Positions 54,398-63,938 of a stretch of 64,000 nt of DNA are shown here, piece by piece. The position numbers and the translations under genes are program-made. The DNA comes from an uncultured Moraxella sp. (GTDB taxonomy: Bacteria; Pseudomonadota; Gammaproteobacteria; Pseudomonadales; Moraxellaceae): the NCBI GenBank assembly GCA_943908425.1, contig CALTTC010000008.1, forward strand, positions 8,235 to 72,234, given 5' to 3'. Positions within the stretch are counted from its first letter, which is position 1. Every line of letters starts with the position of its first letter. The notes under the pieces were generated by a model, which saw nothing but the letters and a program-made list of their open reading frames with translations, was not told where the DNA came from and ran no database searches.

Positions 54398-57300
54398 TTA
54401 AACAATCCGCCCACTTTCTTTTAAATATTCTTTGACCAATAAGCCATTGATGCTTTTAATGTCTTGTGGGCTGACGGCGAATTGTTGTTGGCGTTTAAAG
54501 TGGTTTAAGATGCTGCCTTGCATTTGTTTTTCAAAATAGCTTTCGTTGTCCAGCATTTGTTGCAAATTGAGTACTTTTTCGTCTGTGTCTTGTTTTACGC
54601 CCATAAGAGCATCAAGGACTTTTTGGCGTTGTCCGCAAAAAGGTTGTTTGTTTATCAGGCGTTTGTGTAGGCGGGCGAATTTGGCATCGCCTTGGTATTT
54701 ATGGCGGAGTTGTTCGTTTTGGCGGTTGAGCGTTTTGATTTTGAGATAAATTTCGTCCAGTAGGCTGATGTTTTTGACCATGTCATTTTGCGATACTTGC
54801 GATAAATTGCGGTTTTTAAATATGCGTTCCAATTCTTCACGCAAGGCGATGAATTCTGGGTCTTCTTTGTCAAAATTTGCCGCTAAATTTTCACGCACTT
54901 TTTTTAGGCTGTCTTTTAGGTCGTCGGCGAGTTTGAGTTCGTGTTCGCCAATTTTGGTAAATTGAAAATAAATGTCTTCTAAGCTTTCATGGAGCAGGTG
55001 GTTGCTGTCGCCTGCTGATAGGCTTTCTAACAGATTGAGTTTGTCTAGTTGTGCTTGGGTTTCACGGTATAAAATGGCGAGTTTGTCAAAGTCTAATTGG
55101 TCTAAATGGTGATAATCGCCTTGTAGGCGTAAGAGGTTGTAGAGTTCTTTGGCGGTTTGTAGGGCTTGTTTTAGGGTTAAGATGTGTTTTTTATCGTCAA
55201 TTTGGCTGATTTGTTGGCAAAATATTTCGGCGTTTTGGGTGTCAAAGTCAAATAAAACGTCTTTGATGTGGGCGATGTCTTGGGCGATTTCTTGTTCGCT
55301 TTTGAACATGTGGCTGTAGGCTTGGATGTCGTCGCCCAATTCGCTGGTGAGTTCGTCCCAGTAGGCTTTGTTGGTTTTGTCAAATTCTTTTTGAATGTCG
55401 GCAAAATCTACCACGTAGCCATAGCGATAATGTTCGTAGGTGCGGTTGATGCGGGTTAGGGCTTGTAGTAGGTTGTGGGCTTTAATCACTCGTCCCAGAT
55501 ACAGTTTTTTAAGGCGTGGGGCGTCAAAGCCTGTGAGCAACATGTTGTAGACCAATAATAGGTCTATTTTGCCGTCTTTAAAGTCTTCTATCTGTTGTTT
55601 GCGGTCTTCTTTGCTGCCGATGTCGTGCAAGATTAGGGCGGCACGGCTGAGCTTTTGGGGGTCGCTTTGGCGGTCGGTGGTGGCGTATTGGCTTTGAAAG
55701 TGTTCAAATAGGGCTTTGGCTTGTTCGCTGCTGTCGCAGATGACCATGGCTCCTAGGCTGTTGTCGTTGTGGATTTTTCTAAATTTTTCAAAGTCGTTGA
55801 CGATGTATTCTGCCAATGGCTGGATAAATTTTGGGTGTGCCAAAATGGCTTGGCGGTCAATGCTGCCTTTTTGGATTTGGGTTTGGGCTAGGGTTTGGTT
55901 TAGTTGTTCTTGGTATTGTCCGTCAATGGCTTCTCGGATAAGGCGTAGGGTGTAGCCGTCGGCGATTGATTGGTTGTAGTAGTATTTATGGATATAGTCG
56001 CCAAAGAGTTGGCGTGAGCTGTGTTGGCTGTCGCTGTTGCCGATGAGCGGTGTGCCTGTTAAGCCGATGTGTATGGCGTTGGGGTCGGATTGGGTGAGAT
56101 TGGCTAGAAATGAGCCTTTGGGGTTGTAGCTTCTATGAACTTCATCTAAAAAATAAATGCGTTGGATGTTTAAATCATAGTCTTGGGCTTGGGTGGCGTT
56201 GGGGTCGTCTTGGAATTTTTGAATATTGACGACGGTAATTTCGCTTTGTCCTGTGTGGTTGTGGACGCTTTGGTTGGATTGTATGGTTTTGATAAAAGCT
56301 TGTTTGGATTGTACGGTGTGGACATGCAGGTTGCGGGCGGTGAATTCTCGCTGGGCTTGTTGCAATAAATCCAATCGGTCAACGATAAAATAAAATTTGG
56401 GGACAATGCCTTGCTCGGCAAAATATTGAGTTAAATGGCGGACGTTGTAATAGGCTAGGGCGGTTTTTCCGCTGCCTTGGGTGTGCCAAATGATGCCTTT
56501 TTTCTCGCCGTTGTCTAGGGTTTGGCGAATGGCAAGGGTGGCAAAAAGCTGTGGATAACGCATGATGTGCTTTTGGGTGCGGTGGGCGGTTTTGACATAG
56601 GTCAGCCCATATCGCAATAAAAACGCCAGTCGTTTTTTATTCAGCAGTGAAGTACAAATGGCGTTGGTGGGGGTGTGCGGTGATTTGTTGGTGGTAAATT
56701 CGTCGTTGTGTTTGATGCTGGGGAGGTTGTGATCTTTTAAAACAAAATTTTCTTGCTCGTCGCTGATTGTGTGCAAAATTTTTGCCAAGTTTAAGGGGTG
56801 TTCTTCACGAAAATAATTAAACACAGGTTCGCTATGGGCAGGCGTGGCATAAAATGCCCCTTGGACTGGGGTAGGCTGGTTGTCGTCATAGGGTTGGTTG
56901 TTGGAAAAAATCATCCATTGGGTGATGTTGATAAAACGGCGAAATTTTGGATTGAGTGAGCGGTCTTGCATTCGCTTTTTTTCTTCACCGATACCGCCTT
57001 TGTTGTTGGGCTTTTTAACTTCAATAAAAATCAAGGGCATGCCGTTAATCAGCAAGGTAATATCAGGGCGGAATTCATCATCGCCATGAATGCAGGGCAA
57101 TTCGCTGACCACGTGAAAGCGGTTGTTGTCAAAATTATTAAAATCAATGAGCTTAATGCCTGATTGGTTGATTAGGCGGTGATAAAAAGCTTGCCCCAAA
57201 TCTTCATTGTCCAGCTCAAGGGTAATCTCAACCAGTTGCCGTTTGGCATCGTCAGCGGATAAGCCTTGATTGATACGGCATAGGCTGTCAACAAAAATTT

Positions 57301-57421
57301 GCGGAAAAATATTGGTGTCTTTATCCCAAAACTGCTCTTTAAGCGATAAATATTCAAACCCTAGCCGCATTAAATGCAAGATGACGGGGATTTTGACACG
57401 TGAGTTTTCGTTGTGGGTCAT
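54398..57421 (-). CDS. hsdR: Type I restriction-modification system, endonuclease/translocase subunit
   Basis: 1007 residues. The PD-(D/E)xK nuclease site is Asp120, Glu134 and Lys136 in RPDITLL...IFIEVKKP. The SF2 translocase follows: Walker A TQGSGKT (314-320), DEVH box (426-429), LTGTPL and the later GFDAPRL motif. It cuts unmethylated DNA after ATP-driven translocation, with HsdM and HsdS. First gene of the locus as transcribed; hsdS starts 36 bp after it. Confidence 0.94.
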   Translation of the reverse strand: MTHNENSRVKIPVILHLMRLGFEYLSLKEQFWDKDTNIFPQIFVDSLCRINQGLSADDAKRQLVEITLELDNEDLGQAFYHRLINQSGIKLIDFNNFDNNRFHVVSELPCIHGDDEFRPDITLLINGMPLIFIEVKKPNNKGGIGEEKKRMQDRSLNPKFRRFINITQWMIFSNNQPYDDNQPTPVQGAFYATPAHSEPVFNYFREEHPLNLAKILHTISDEQENFVLKDHNLPSIKHNDEFTTNKSPHTPTNAICTSLLNKKRLAFLLRYGLTYVKTAHRTQKHIMRYPQLFATLAIRQTLDNGEKKGIIWHTQGSGKTALAYYNVRHLTQYFAEQGIVPKFYFIVDRLDLLQQAQREFTARNLHVHTVQSKQAFIKTIQSNQSVHNHTGQSEITVVNIQKFQDDPNATQAQDYDLNIQRIYFLDEVHRSYNPKGSFLANLTQSDPNAIHIGLTGTPLIGNSDSQHSSRQLFGDYIHKYYYNQSIADGYTLRLIREAIDGQYQEQLNQTLAQTQIQKGSIDRQAILAHPKFIQPLAEYIVNDFEKFRKIHNDNSLGAMVICDSSEQAKALFEHFQSQYATTDRQSDPQKLSRAALILHDIGSKEDRKQQIEDFKDGKIDLLLVYNMLLTGFDAPRLKKLYLGRVIKAHNLLQALTRINRTYEHYRYGYVVDFADIQKEFDKTNKAYWDELTSELGDDIQAYSHMFKSEQEIAQDIAHIKDVLFDFDTQNAEIFCQQISQIDDKKHILTLKQALQTAKELYNLLRLQGDYHHLDQLDFDKLAILYRETQAQLDKLNLLESLSAGDSNHLLHESLEDIYFQFTKIGEHELKLADDLKDSLKKVRENLAANFDKEDPEFIALREELERIFKNRNLSQVSQNDMVKNISLLDEIYLKIKTLNRQNEQLRHKYQGDAKFARLHKRLINKQPFCGQRQKVLDALMGVKQDTDEKVLNLQQMLDNESYFEKQMQGSILNHFKRQQQFAVSPQDIKSINGLLVKEYLKESGRIV

Positions 57422-57483
57422 ATTTTTCCTTAAACAAGCAACTTAAGTCGCTATCAATACCAAAATTTATGGTTTTGGTTTAA

Positions 57484-58236
57484 TTATTGGTCTTCAAGCT
57501 CGTTCATTACCGCATCACTAAAATTAACGTTGGTATAAACCGCTTGCACGTCGTCCAAATCCTCTAACATATCTATCATTTTTAGCACTTTTTGAGCGTC
57601 ATCAATGTTATCAATGTCCGCAGTCGTGGAAGGCGACATTGTAACTTCCATATTGTCTGCCTTTAAGCCTTTGGCATCTAGGGCATCCACCACCGCCCCA
57701 AAATTGGCAGGGCTTGTAATCACCAGTAGGCTCTCGCCATCGTTTTGGATATCGTCCGCCCCTGCCTCTAGGGCAATCTCCATCAGCGTATCCTCAAGCG
57801 ATAAATCACCAAAAACAATCTCGCCTCGCTTGTTAAACAAATATGCCACCGACCCTGAAGTGCCAAGATTACCGCCGTGCTTACTAAAGGCGTGGCGAAC
57901 CTCGCCGACCGTGCGATTGACGTTATCGGTCATCGTCTCCACAATTACCGCCACACCGCCGACCCCATAGCCTTCATAGGTAATCTCTTGGACATTGTCG
58001 CCCTCGCCGCCGCCTTGTCCTCGCTCAATGGCACGTTTGACCACATCTTTGGTCATATTAGCGGCGTTGGCTTTTTCTAGGGCGGCACGCAGTCTTGGGT
58101 TGCTGGCGGGGTCTGGGTCGCCTTGCTTGCTGGCTGAGACAATCTCACGGATAATTTTGGTAAAAATCTTGCCCTTTGCGGCATCTTGTTTGGCTTTTCT
58201 GTGTTTGATGTTTGCCCATTTGCTATGACCTGCCAT
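57484..58236 (-). CDS. YebC/PmpR-family protein
   Basis: 250 residues, full family length. The start AGHSKWANIKHRKAKQDAAK and the GxGGxGDN-type loop (RGQGGGEGDN) are diagnostic. Members are described as transcription regulators, and more recently as factors helping ribosomes through proline-rich stretches. AAAGGTG precedes the ATG. Confidence 0.93.
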   Translation of the reverse strand: MAGHSKWANIKHRKAKQDAAKGKIFTKIIREIVSASKQGDPDPASNPRLRAALEKANAANMTKDVVKRAIERGQGGGEGDNVQEITYEGYGVGGVAVIVETMTDNVNRTVGEVRHAFSKHGGNLGTSGSVAYLFNKRGEIVFGDLSLEDTLMEIALEAGADDIQNDGESLLVITSPANFGAVVDALDAKGLKADNMEVTMSPSTTADIDNIDDAQKVLKMIDMLEDLDDVQAVYTNVNFSDAVMNELEDQ

Positions 58237-58275
58237 AATGCACCTTTTGTTGTTGTAAGTGGTTAAAATCGGTTA

Positions 58276-59403
58276 TTATACCTTGTGCTTGGCGGTTTGC
58301 CAATGCTTAGCGGTGATGGGATTGGCTTTTAAGCGCAAATACGCCAATGCCAAACACACCATCGCCACCGCCATTAAATATAAAAGCTTCCCTGCCACCA
58401 CAGATAACGGCGTGCCCATTTGATTGAGTTGTACCAAAGCTTGCACGCCGTGGGTGCTCGGCAATAGATGAGCGATATATTGCACAAGTTGTGGCATAGC
58501 TGGTAAAGGGTAAGGCACGCCTGTCAAAAAAAACAGTGGAATTGAGCTGACAATCAGCACTTGTCCTGCACGTTCAAGGCTATCCAAAAACGATGCCAAA
58601 AGTAGTGCCACACCAATCACTGCAAGTACAAATATCGGCACAGCGACAAGCATGCCCAAAAAATTGCCACCCCTTGGATAATGGTGCCACCAAAACACAA
58701 AGCCAAACAAATAAAAACACGACAAACAGCCAATCATCAACGCTGTCGCAACAATCGCCCAAAACTCTGAACCGTTAGCCCGCCAGCCTGCCTTACGATA
58801 ACTGGCAATCAACATACACAGCCCAAGCAAAATGGTCTGATGGACGATAAGCGGTGCTACCGCTGGAAAAATATAACTGCCATAGCCCGATAAGGGATTA
58901 AATAACGGCACTTTATGTACAAGTACGGGTGGCTCGGTGTGGCTTATTTGTAAATACGGTGCCAGCTCTTCTTGCATGGTGTTTTCAAGGCTTGTGATAA
59001 GTCCTGCCATCACCCCTTGCGTGCGCAAAAAATAGGCGGAACTGACATAAAGTCCAATACCGCTGGCATCGTGGCGACGGATACTCCCGCTTAAATGCGC
59101 TGGTAAATATAAAATGGCTTCTACTTTACCGGCTTGCATCAGGCTTTTGGCAGACAAAAAATCATCGCTGACAGCATAAATTGCCACGTTGGGACTGCGC
59201 TGGACGCTTGTGATAATATGCTCGCTTAATGGGCTGTGTTCATTATCCACAATGACGATGGGTAAGTGGTCGCTACGTTCGGCATGATAGGCAGCAGGAT
59301 AAAAAAAACTATAAAGCACGACCGAGAGCACCATCGTCAAAAAAATGGAGCGGTTGGCGGTAATGGCTTGTAGGGTTTTTTTAATATCACGAAAAAAAGT
59401 CAT
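58276..59403 (-). CDS. ABC-2 type permease, efflux locus (second permease)
   Basis: 375 residues. One N-terminal membrane helix, a large periplasmic region (about 45-180) and five C-terminal helices with FFLTGVPYPLPAMPQLVQYIAHLLPSTHG-like ending, as in YhhJ/YbhR-type ABC-2 permeases. It lies 7 bp after the other permease gene. No ATP-binding subunit is encoded in the locus. The substrate is unknown; relatives export drugs or lipids with HlyD and TolC partners. Confidence 0.85.
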   Translation of the reverse strand: MTFFRDIKKTLQAITANRSIFLTMVLSVVLYSFFYPAAYHAERSDHLPIVIVDNEHSPLSEHIITSVQRSPNVAIYAVSDDFLSAKSLMQAGKVEAILYLPAHLSGSIRRHDASGIGLYVSSAYFLRTQGVMAGLITSLENTMQEELAPYLQISHTEPPVLVHKVPLFNPLSGYGSYIFPAVAPLIVHQTILLGLCMLIASYRKAGWRANGSEFWAIVATALMIGCLSCFYLFGFVFWWHHYPRGGNFLGMLVAVPIFVLAVIGVALLLASFLDSLERAGQVLIVSSIPLFFLTGVPYPLPAMPQLVQYIAHLLPSTHGVQALVQLNQMGTPLSVVAGKLLYLMAVAMVCLALAYLRLKANPITAKHWQTAKHKV

Positions 59404-59410
59404 TGTACCC

Positions 59411-60514
59411 CTACGGCGTGAGAATTTTTTTATGTAAGAGTATCACCATTGTGCCAAATAGGACATTAAACAGCACAAGTATCCCCAAATGTGGCAAAGA
59501 GACGGCAAGCGGTGAGCCCATAAGCCATTGCTCGGTTTGCAGGCGAGCAAAGTGGGTAAAGGGCAACAGATTTGACCATACTTGGGTAAAGGCAGTGGCG
59601 TTATTTAAGGGCAATGAGATACCAGCAAAGCTCAGCGATGAGCCACCATATACCGCCAAAATACCAAAGCTTTTGCTTGCGCTTTTGGTGCGTAACACAA
59701 CTGTGGCTGCCAGTAGTGCATAGGCGCTATAGAGTAACACCTGTGCTACAATCAGCAAAAGCCCACTACCGACTACGCCAACGCCACGCACGTTAATGAG
59801 CCACGCTTGCCACAGCCATGTCCATAGGCAAATGATAAGCACGTACACGAGCACGCTTGCCCAAATGGCAGACAAAGACGGCGTGGGCGTTTTATGTAGT
59901 AATGCCCCAAGGCTAAAGGCAACCAGACAGCATAATAATAAATGCAAACTGGCAATGACCACAAAAGGCTCTAAAAATAGCTCATAGCTTAAATTGGGGT
60001 TAAATAAAATGGACAACTTAACCTTGGGCGTGCGTAAGTCGCTGTTGGGTAATAAATTACGCGCGTGGTCGTGGGCAAGATAGGCAAGTGCGGCGCTTTG
60101 GACACTGCGATTTAGGGCACCGCTTACATTGTTGCCTGTGCTATAAAATGACTGGTTGGTAGCGATGTACATGCCAGTATCATCGCCATTGACGAGCCTT
60201 GTTTCTGCTCCTTTAGGGATATACAAAAACCCACCAATGCTTAAGTCGTTAATGGCGTTATGGGCGGTGTGGGTGTTAATTTGGCGTATGGGGGCTAGGC
60301 TTTGATTGTGGGTGATATGGTGTATGATGGTTTGGCTAAATTGGCTTTTATCCTCATCAACAATGCCCACGGCAAGGTGCTCAGGCTTACCCGATAAAAA
60401 TATACTACCAAATAATAGCAATAAACAAAGCGGTACAACGGCGACCATCAACAAATCCCACGGACTTTGTGAAATGCGTTGTAGCTCGTCTTTTATGCTT
60501 GCCAACAAGTGCAT
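59411..60514 (-). CDS. ABC-2 type permease, efflux locus (first permease)
   Basis: 367 residues with the same layout as the next gene: an N-terminal helix (LLMVAVVPLCLLLLFGSIF), a periplasmic domain, five C-terminal helices and a FAGISLPLNNATAF segment. Its ATG overlaps the HlyD stop (TAATG). Two different half-permeases side by side suggest a heterodimer. Confidence 0.85.
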   Translation of the reverse strand: MHLLASIKDELQRISQSPWDLLMVAVVPLCLLLLFGSIFLSGKPEHLAVGIVDEDKSQFSQTIIHHITHNQSLAPIRQINTHTAHNAINDLSIGGFLYIPKGAETRLVNGDDTGMYIATNQSFYSTGNNVSGALNRSVQSAALAYLAHDHARNLLPNSDLRTPKVKLSILFNPNLSYELFLEPFVVIASLHLLLCCLVAFSLGALLHKTPTPSLSAIWASVLVYVLIICLWTWLWQAWLINVRGVGVVGSGLLLIVAQVLLYSAYALLAATVVLRTKSASKSFGILAVYGGSSLSFAGISLPLNNATAFTQVWSNLLPFTHFARLQTEQWLMGSPLAVSLPHLGILVLFNVLFGTMVILLHKKILTP

Positions 60515-61533
60515 TAGGGGGTCACGGCAATGTCAAACAGCACGCTCATGCCCGATTTGAGCTCAGGTAAGGCAGATTGTGGTGTAAGGGTAATGCTAAA
60601 GCTACGAATGTCATAGCCGTCAGAAGGCTTTGTGCTTTTGATGGTGGCAAATTCGCCTTCGGCATCAATGTGGGTAATGGCAAACTGTGCCGATTGTGCC
60701 AAGGCAGGAATGTAGCCAGTGAGCGTTTGTTGTTTATAGATGTAGGCGTAATGATTTTCTGGCACGGTAAGTAAGACGTGGGGGTGCTCGTCAATAAGCG
60801 TAATGATTGGGGCGGAGGGGACGACAAGCTCGCTTGGCTTAGCATAGATTTTGCTTACAGTGCCAGCGATGGGCGCGTGCAGACGTGTCTCGCCATCTAA
60901 GGCATCAGCTTCGGCGACGGCGGCTTTAGCGATTGCTACTTGTGCGTCCACGCTGTCTTTAGCTTCGTCGCTACGTCCGCTGTCGGCTTTTAGGTATTGC
61001 TGTCTTGCACTTTCGGCTAAGGCGTTGGCGGAGACACTCGCTGTTTGCATCTCGTCACGGCGTAAGCGCGAGATTACCCCTTCTTGATAGAGATAATCGC
61101 TACGTTTGGCGGTGTCTTCAGCAAGCTTGGCTTGTGCCTGTGCTGCTTGCCAGTTAGCGTATAGGCTTGCGACATTTTCGCTACGTGTGCCACGATTGAC
61201 AGCGCTTTGTCGTGCTTGGGCGGATTGTAAGGCAGCGGCGGCTTGTTGTTTTTTGGCTTCAATTTCTGGGCTGATTAGGCTGACAAGTAAATCGCCTTCG
61301 CTCACTTTGTCGCCTTCTTTTACAAACAGTTCACCAACACGGCTCGGTAATTTACTGGCAACATTGACAGTCTCGGTGTGTACCACTCCTTGCAAGCTTA
61401 TCGTTTTGGGTGTTTTGTAGCTTTTTATTAAACCAAATGCAATAAAGCCTAGCACGCCAACGATTAAGGCGACAATCAGCCCAAGCGCCCAAGGCTTGGT
61501 TTTGGTGGGATAAGAGGGGGCGGGTGTGGTCAT
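60514..61533 (-). CDS. HlyD-family periplasmic adaptor (membrane fusion protein)
   Basis: 339 residues. One N-terminal membrane anchor (LGLIVALIVGVLGFIAFGLI), then a barrel-sandwich half (VNVASKLPSRVGELFVKEGDKV), a long coiled coil (about 90-190, Ala/Gln/Glu rich) and the second half DGETRLHAPIAGTVSKIY. It bridges the inner-membrane permeases to the TolC-type channel encoded just upstream. Confidence 0.9.
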   Translation of the reverse strand: MTTPAPSYPTKTKPWALGLIVALIVGVLGFIAFGLIKSYKTPKTISLQGVVHTETVNVASKLPSRVGELFVKEGDKVSEGDLLVSLISPEIEAKKQQAAAALQSAQARQSAVNRGTRSENVASLYANWQAAQAQAKLAEDTAKRSDYLYQEGVISRLRRDEMQTASVSANALAESARQQYLKADSGRSDEAKDSVDAQVAIAKAAVAEADALDGETRLHAPIAGTVSKIYAKPSELVVPSAPIITLIDEHPHVLLTVPENHYAYIYKQQTLTGYIPALAQSAQFAITHIDAEGEFATIKSTKPSDGYDIRSFSITLTPQSALPELKSGMSVLFDIAVTP

Positions 61534-61544
61534 AAAATCACCGA

Positions 61545-62915
61545 TTAGTAAATACGGATACTGTCAGGCAGGCTGGCATATTGCCCAAAATCGTTCAGCG
61601 TGCCAGTAGCGTGCAATAAAGTGGCAAGTGCCATAATGTGGCGGTAGGCATTGATTGCCTGTTCGCTTTGGGTCTGGGCGATGGCGGCTTCGGCATCTAT
61701 CACGCCTGATACCGTGCCGACGCCTTCTTGAAACGCCAGTGTTTGAATACGCAAGTTTTCTTTGGCGGCGCTAAGATTGTGAGTCAATAGGCGGTGGGTG
61801 GTTTTACTGCCATCAAATTCTAATAAAGCACGGTGCATGAGAGTGTGCGTGTCGTCCGTGATTTGTTGGACGCTAAGCAGGCTGGCAATTTGTTCTTGTT
61901 CGCTGGCATAGATTTTTTGGTTATAATCAATTTTTGGCAGTAGTTCATAGCGTGCCATCACCCCCACGAACCAATCGTTATCGCGTGGGCTATATTGCCC
62001 CATAGCGAAGACTTTGGGCTTTGTGCCACTCGCAGCAAGTTTGACTTTTTGTTCGGCAAGCTGGGTGCTGTATTGCAGTTTTTGCATAAAAGGGCTGTTG
62101 GCGTGCTGTGCTAGCAGACTTTGCCACGCTAACTGCTGATTCGGGTTAATAAATAACGGCGTGCTAAGGTTTGTAATATCTGGCTTTTGTAGTAGTACGC
62201 GCAGGGCAAATAGGCTACTTTTGTGGTTGTCGCTTGCCAGCTGGTATAGGCGTAAGGCTTGATTTCTTGCCACTTCAAATTGCAAGCGTTGCCCTTTACT
62301 AATAAAGCCTTGCTGTTCTAATTTAATGGCGTTTTGGGTGTGGTGGTCTATGGCATCAAAGCGTGTTTTTTCATTGATGAGTAGCGCGTGCTTTAGTTGC
62401 ACGTCAAAATATTGCTTGATAAGCGCTAATTGCACACTGCTATAAGTATCGCTGGCGTTTAGGGCTTGTATATCCGCATTGATTTGGGCGATGGCTTGCA
62501 CGCTGTCAATCAGTCCGCCCGTATATAGGGGCATAGTTAGCGAAATATTACCACCAAAGTGTTCGCCTTGGCTGTGAACACTGCGTGGCGCAAGATTGAT
62601 GGGGGTGACAGGGGCAAGCCCAAAATTGTCTAATGTGCCGTTTAGCTCGTTGGTTTTTTGCGCGATTACGCCGTTTAACCTATCTACAGGAATCTCGGCG
62701 CTTTGTTCATAGATGAGCCCATAGCCGTTGATGGCAACCGTGGGACGCTGTAAATGGGCAAGTGCTTTAGCGTTGGCGTTGCCGGCTTCTTGCAAGGCTT
62801 GGCTGGCTAATAGGGCGGGCGAGTGGGCAAGCAGTTGTTGCTCGGCGGCGTGATAGCTGTAGTTGGCATAGCCAAGTGGGCTAAGTGCCAGTAACCCAAA
62901 GAGAAAATATCGCAA
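61545..62915 (-). CDS. TolC-family outer membrane efflux protein
   Basis: About 456 residues if translation starts at TTG 62915, preceded by GGGGG at 6 bases and giving a good signal peptide (RYFLFGLLALSPLGYA). A GTG at 62954 in the same frame lacks a ribosome site. The mature protein has the two long helical repeats of the OEP family, with SVQLALIKQYFDVQLKHALL in the first and FQEGVGTVSGVIDAEAAI in the second. First gene of the efflux operon; HlyD follows after 11 bp. Confidence 0.88.
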   Translation of the reverse strand: MRYFLFGLLALSPLGYANYSYHAAEQQLLAHSPALLASQALQEAGNANAKALAHLQRPTVAINGYGLIYEQSAEIPVDRLNGVIAQKTNELNGTLDNFGLAPVTPINLAPRSVHSQGEHFGGNISLTMPLYTGGLIDSVQAIAQINADIQALNASDTYSSVQLALIKQYFDVQLKHALLINEKTRFDAIDHHTQNAIKLEQQGFISKGQRLQFEVARNQALRLYQLASDNHKSSLFALRVLLQKPDITNLSTPLFINPNQQLAWQSLLAQHANSPFMQKLQYSTQLAEQKVKLAASGTKPKVFAMGQYSPRDNDWFVGVMARYELLPKIDYNQKIYASEQEQIASLLSVQQITDDTHTLMHRALLEFDGSKTTHRLLTHNLSAAKENLRIQTLAFQEGVGTVSGVIDAEAAIAQTQSEQAINAYRHIMALATLLHATGTLNDFGQYASLPDSIRIY

Positions 62916-62973
62916 AAAAGCCCCCGTTATCCCAATAACTGTCCCAAGAAACACGTTGTTGCTTAAATGCTGT

Positions 62974-62979
62974 ATTATA
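62974..62979 (-). promoter_or_regulatory. Candidate -10 of the TolC-HlyD-ABC2 operon
   Basis: TATAAT on the minus strand, 59 bp from the TTG start, with a TTTTAT-like -35 at a 16-base distance. A plus-strand TATAAT (62992-62997) nearby could serve the K+ channel gene. Confidence 0.4.
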
Positions 62980-63092
62980 GCACGAATTGCCTATAATAAA
63001 AGCTTGGCATATCCTAAGTCAAGACAAGCTTTTGTATAAAATGGCTATTTGGTATAAAATACAAGGCTTTATTGCTGTATAGTTTGCAGGCG

Positions 63093-63917
63093 ATGCCCAT
63101 TTATCCCAAAAAGTTAAGCCTAAAAGAACAAATCCATATCATCATTGAAGGCACCGACACCAGGCTTGGCAGGCTGTTTGATATTGTGCTATTGATTGCC
63201 ATTGCCCTATCGGTGGCGGCGGTGATGATGGATAGCGTGCTGTATTTACGCTTGCAATACGGCACATTGCTTTACTGGGCGGAGTGGTTTTTTACCCTTG
63301 TATTTACCGCCGAATATGCCTTTCGGCTGTATTCTGCCCCCAATCGTCGCCGTTATGCGATGAGTTTTTTTGGCATTGTGGATTTGTTGGCATTACTACC
63401 AAGTTATTTGTCCATCTTTTTTGTTGGCACGCAGTATTTGCTTGTGGTACGGATTTTGCGGATTTTGCGGGTGTTTCGGGTCTTTAAGCTCAAATCATAT
63501 ATGCACCAAGCAGGGTTTTTGGCGGCGGCTTTTAAGACAAGCCAGCACAAAATCACGGTATTTTTTGTGTCGCTTTTGATGCTCGTTACCATTTTTGGTT
63601 CGGTGTTGTATGTGGTGGAAGGCCCTGAAAATGGCTTTACCAGTATCCCAAAATCCATCTATTGGGCGGTGGTAACCCTAACGACTGTCGGCTATGGCGA
63701 TATGTCGCCAAAAACACCGCTTGGGCAAGCGATTGCAAGTCTTGTGATGATAACAGGTTATGCCATTATTGCGGTGCCAACAGGGATTTTTACCGCCGAA
63801 CTCACCAAAACAATGCGACCACAATTACAACCCATTTCTTGCCCAAACTGCGGTAAATTCGGACACGCCACAGGGGCAAAATTTTGCGACCGCTGTGGAC
63901 ACGATTTGCATTTATAA
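63093..63917 (+). CDS. Voltage-gated-type potassium channel with C-terminal zinc ribbon
   Basis: 274 residues from ATG 63093 (an in-frame TTG lies at 63072). Six membrane helices; the fourth carries regularly spaced arginines (RILRILRVFRVFK), as in voltage sensors, and the pore has the K+ filter TTVGYGD. After the last helix, residues ~255-270 contain CPNC and CDRC, a zinc ribbon not usual for Kv channels, presumably cytoplasmic. It may set membrane potential or K+ efflux. Divergent from the efflux operon. Confidence 0.9.
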   Translation: MPIYPKKLSLKEQIHIIIEGTDTRLGRLFDIVLLIAIALSVAAVMMDSVLYLRLQYGTLLYWAEWFFTLVFTAEYAFRLYSAPNRRRYAMSFFGIVDLLALLPSYLSIFFVGTQYLLVVRILRILRVFRVFKLKSYMHQAGFLAAAFKTSQHKITVFFVSLLMLVTIFGSVLYVVEGPENGFTSIPKSIYWAVVTLTTVGYGDMSPKTPLGQAIASLVMITGYAIIAVPTGIFTAELTKTMRPQLQPISCPNCGKFGHATGAKFCDRCGHDLHL

Positions 63918-63938
63918 TTTTTGTGCTTATAATTGCTT

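Noticed and set aside
62916..62954. GTG 62954 as the TolC-family start
   Set aside because: No ribosome site, and it would put 13 residues before a well-formed signal peptide that begins at TTG 62915.
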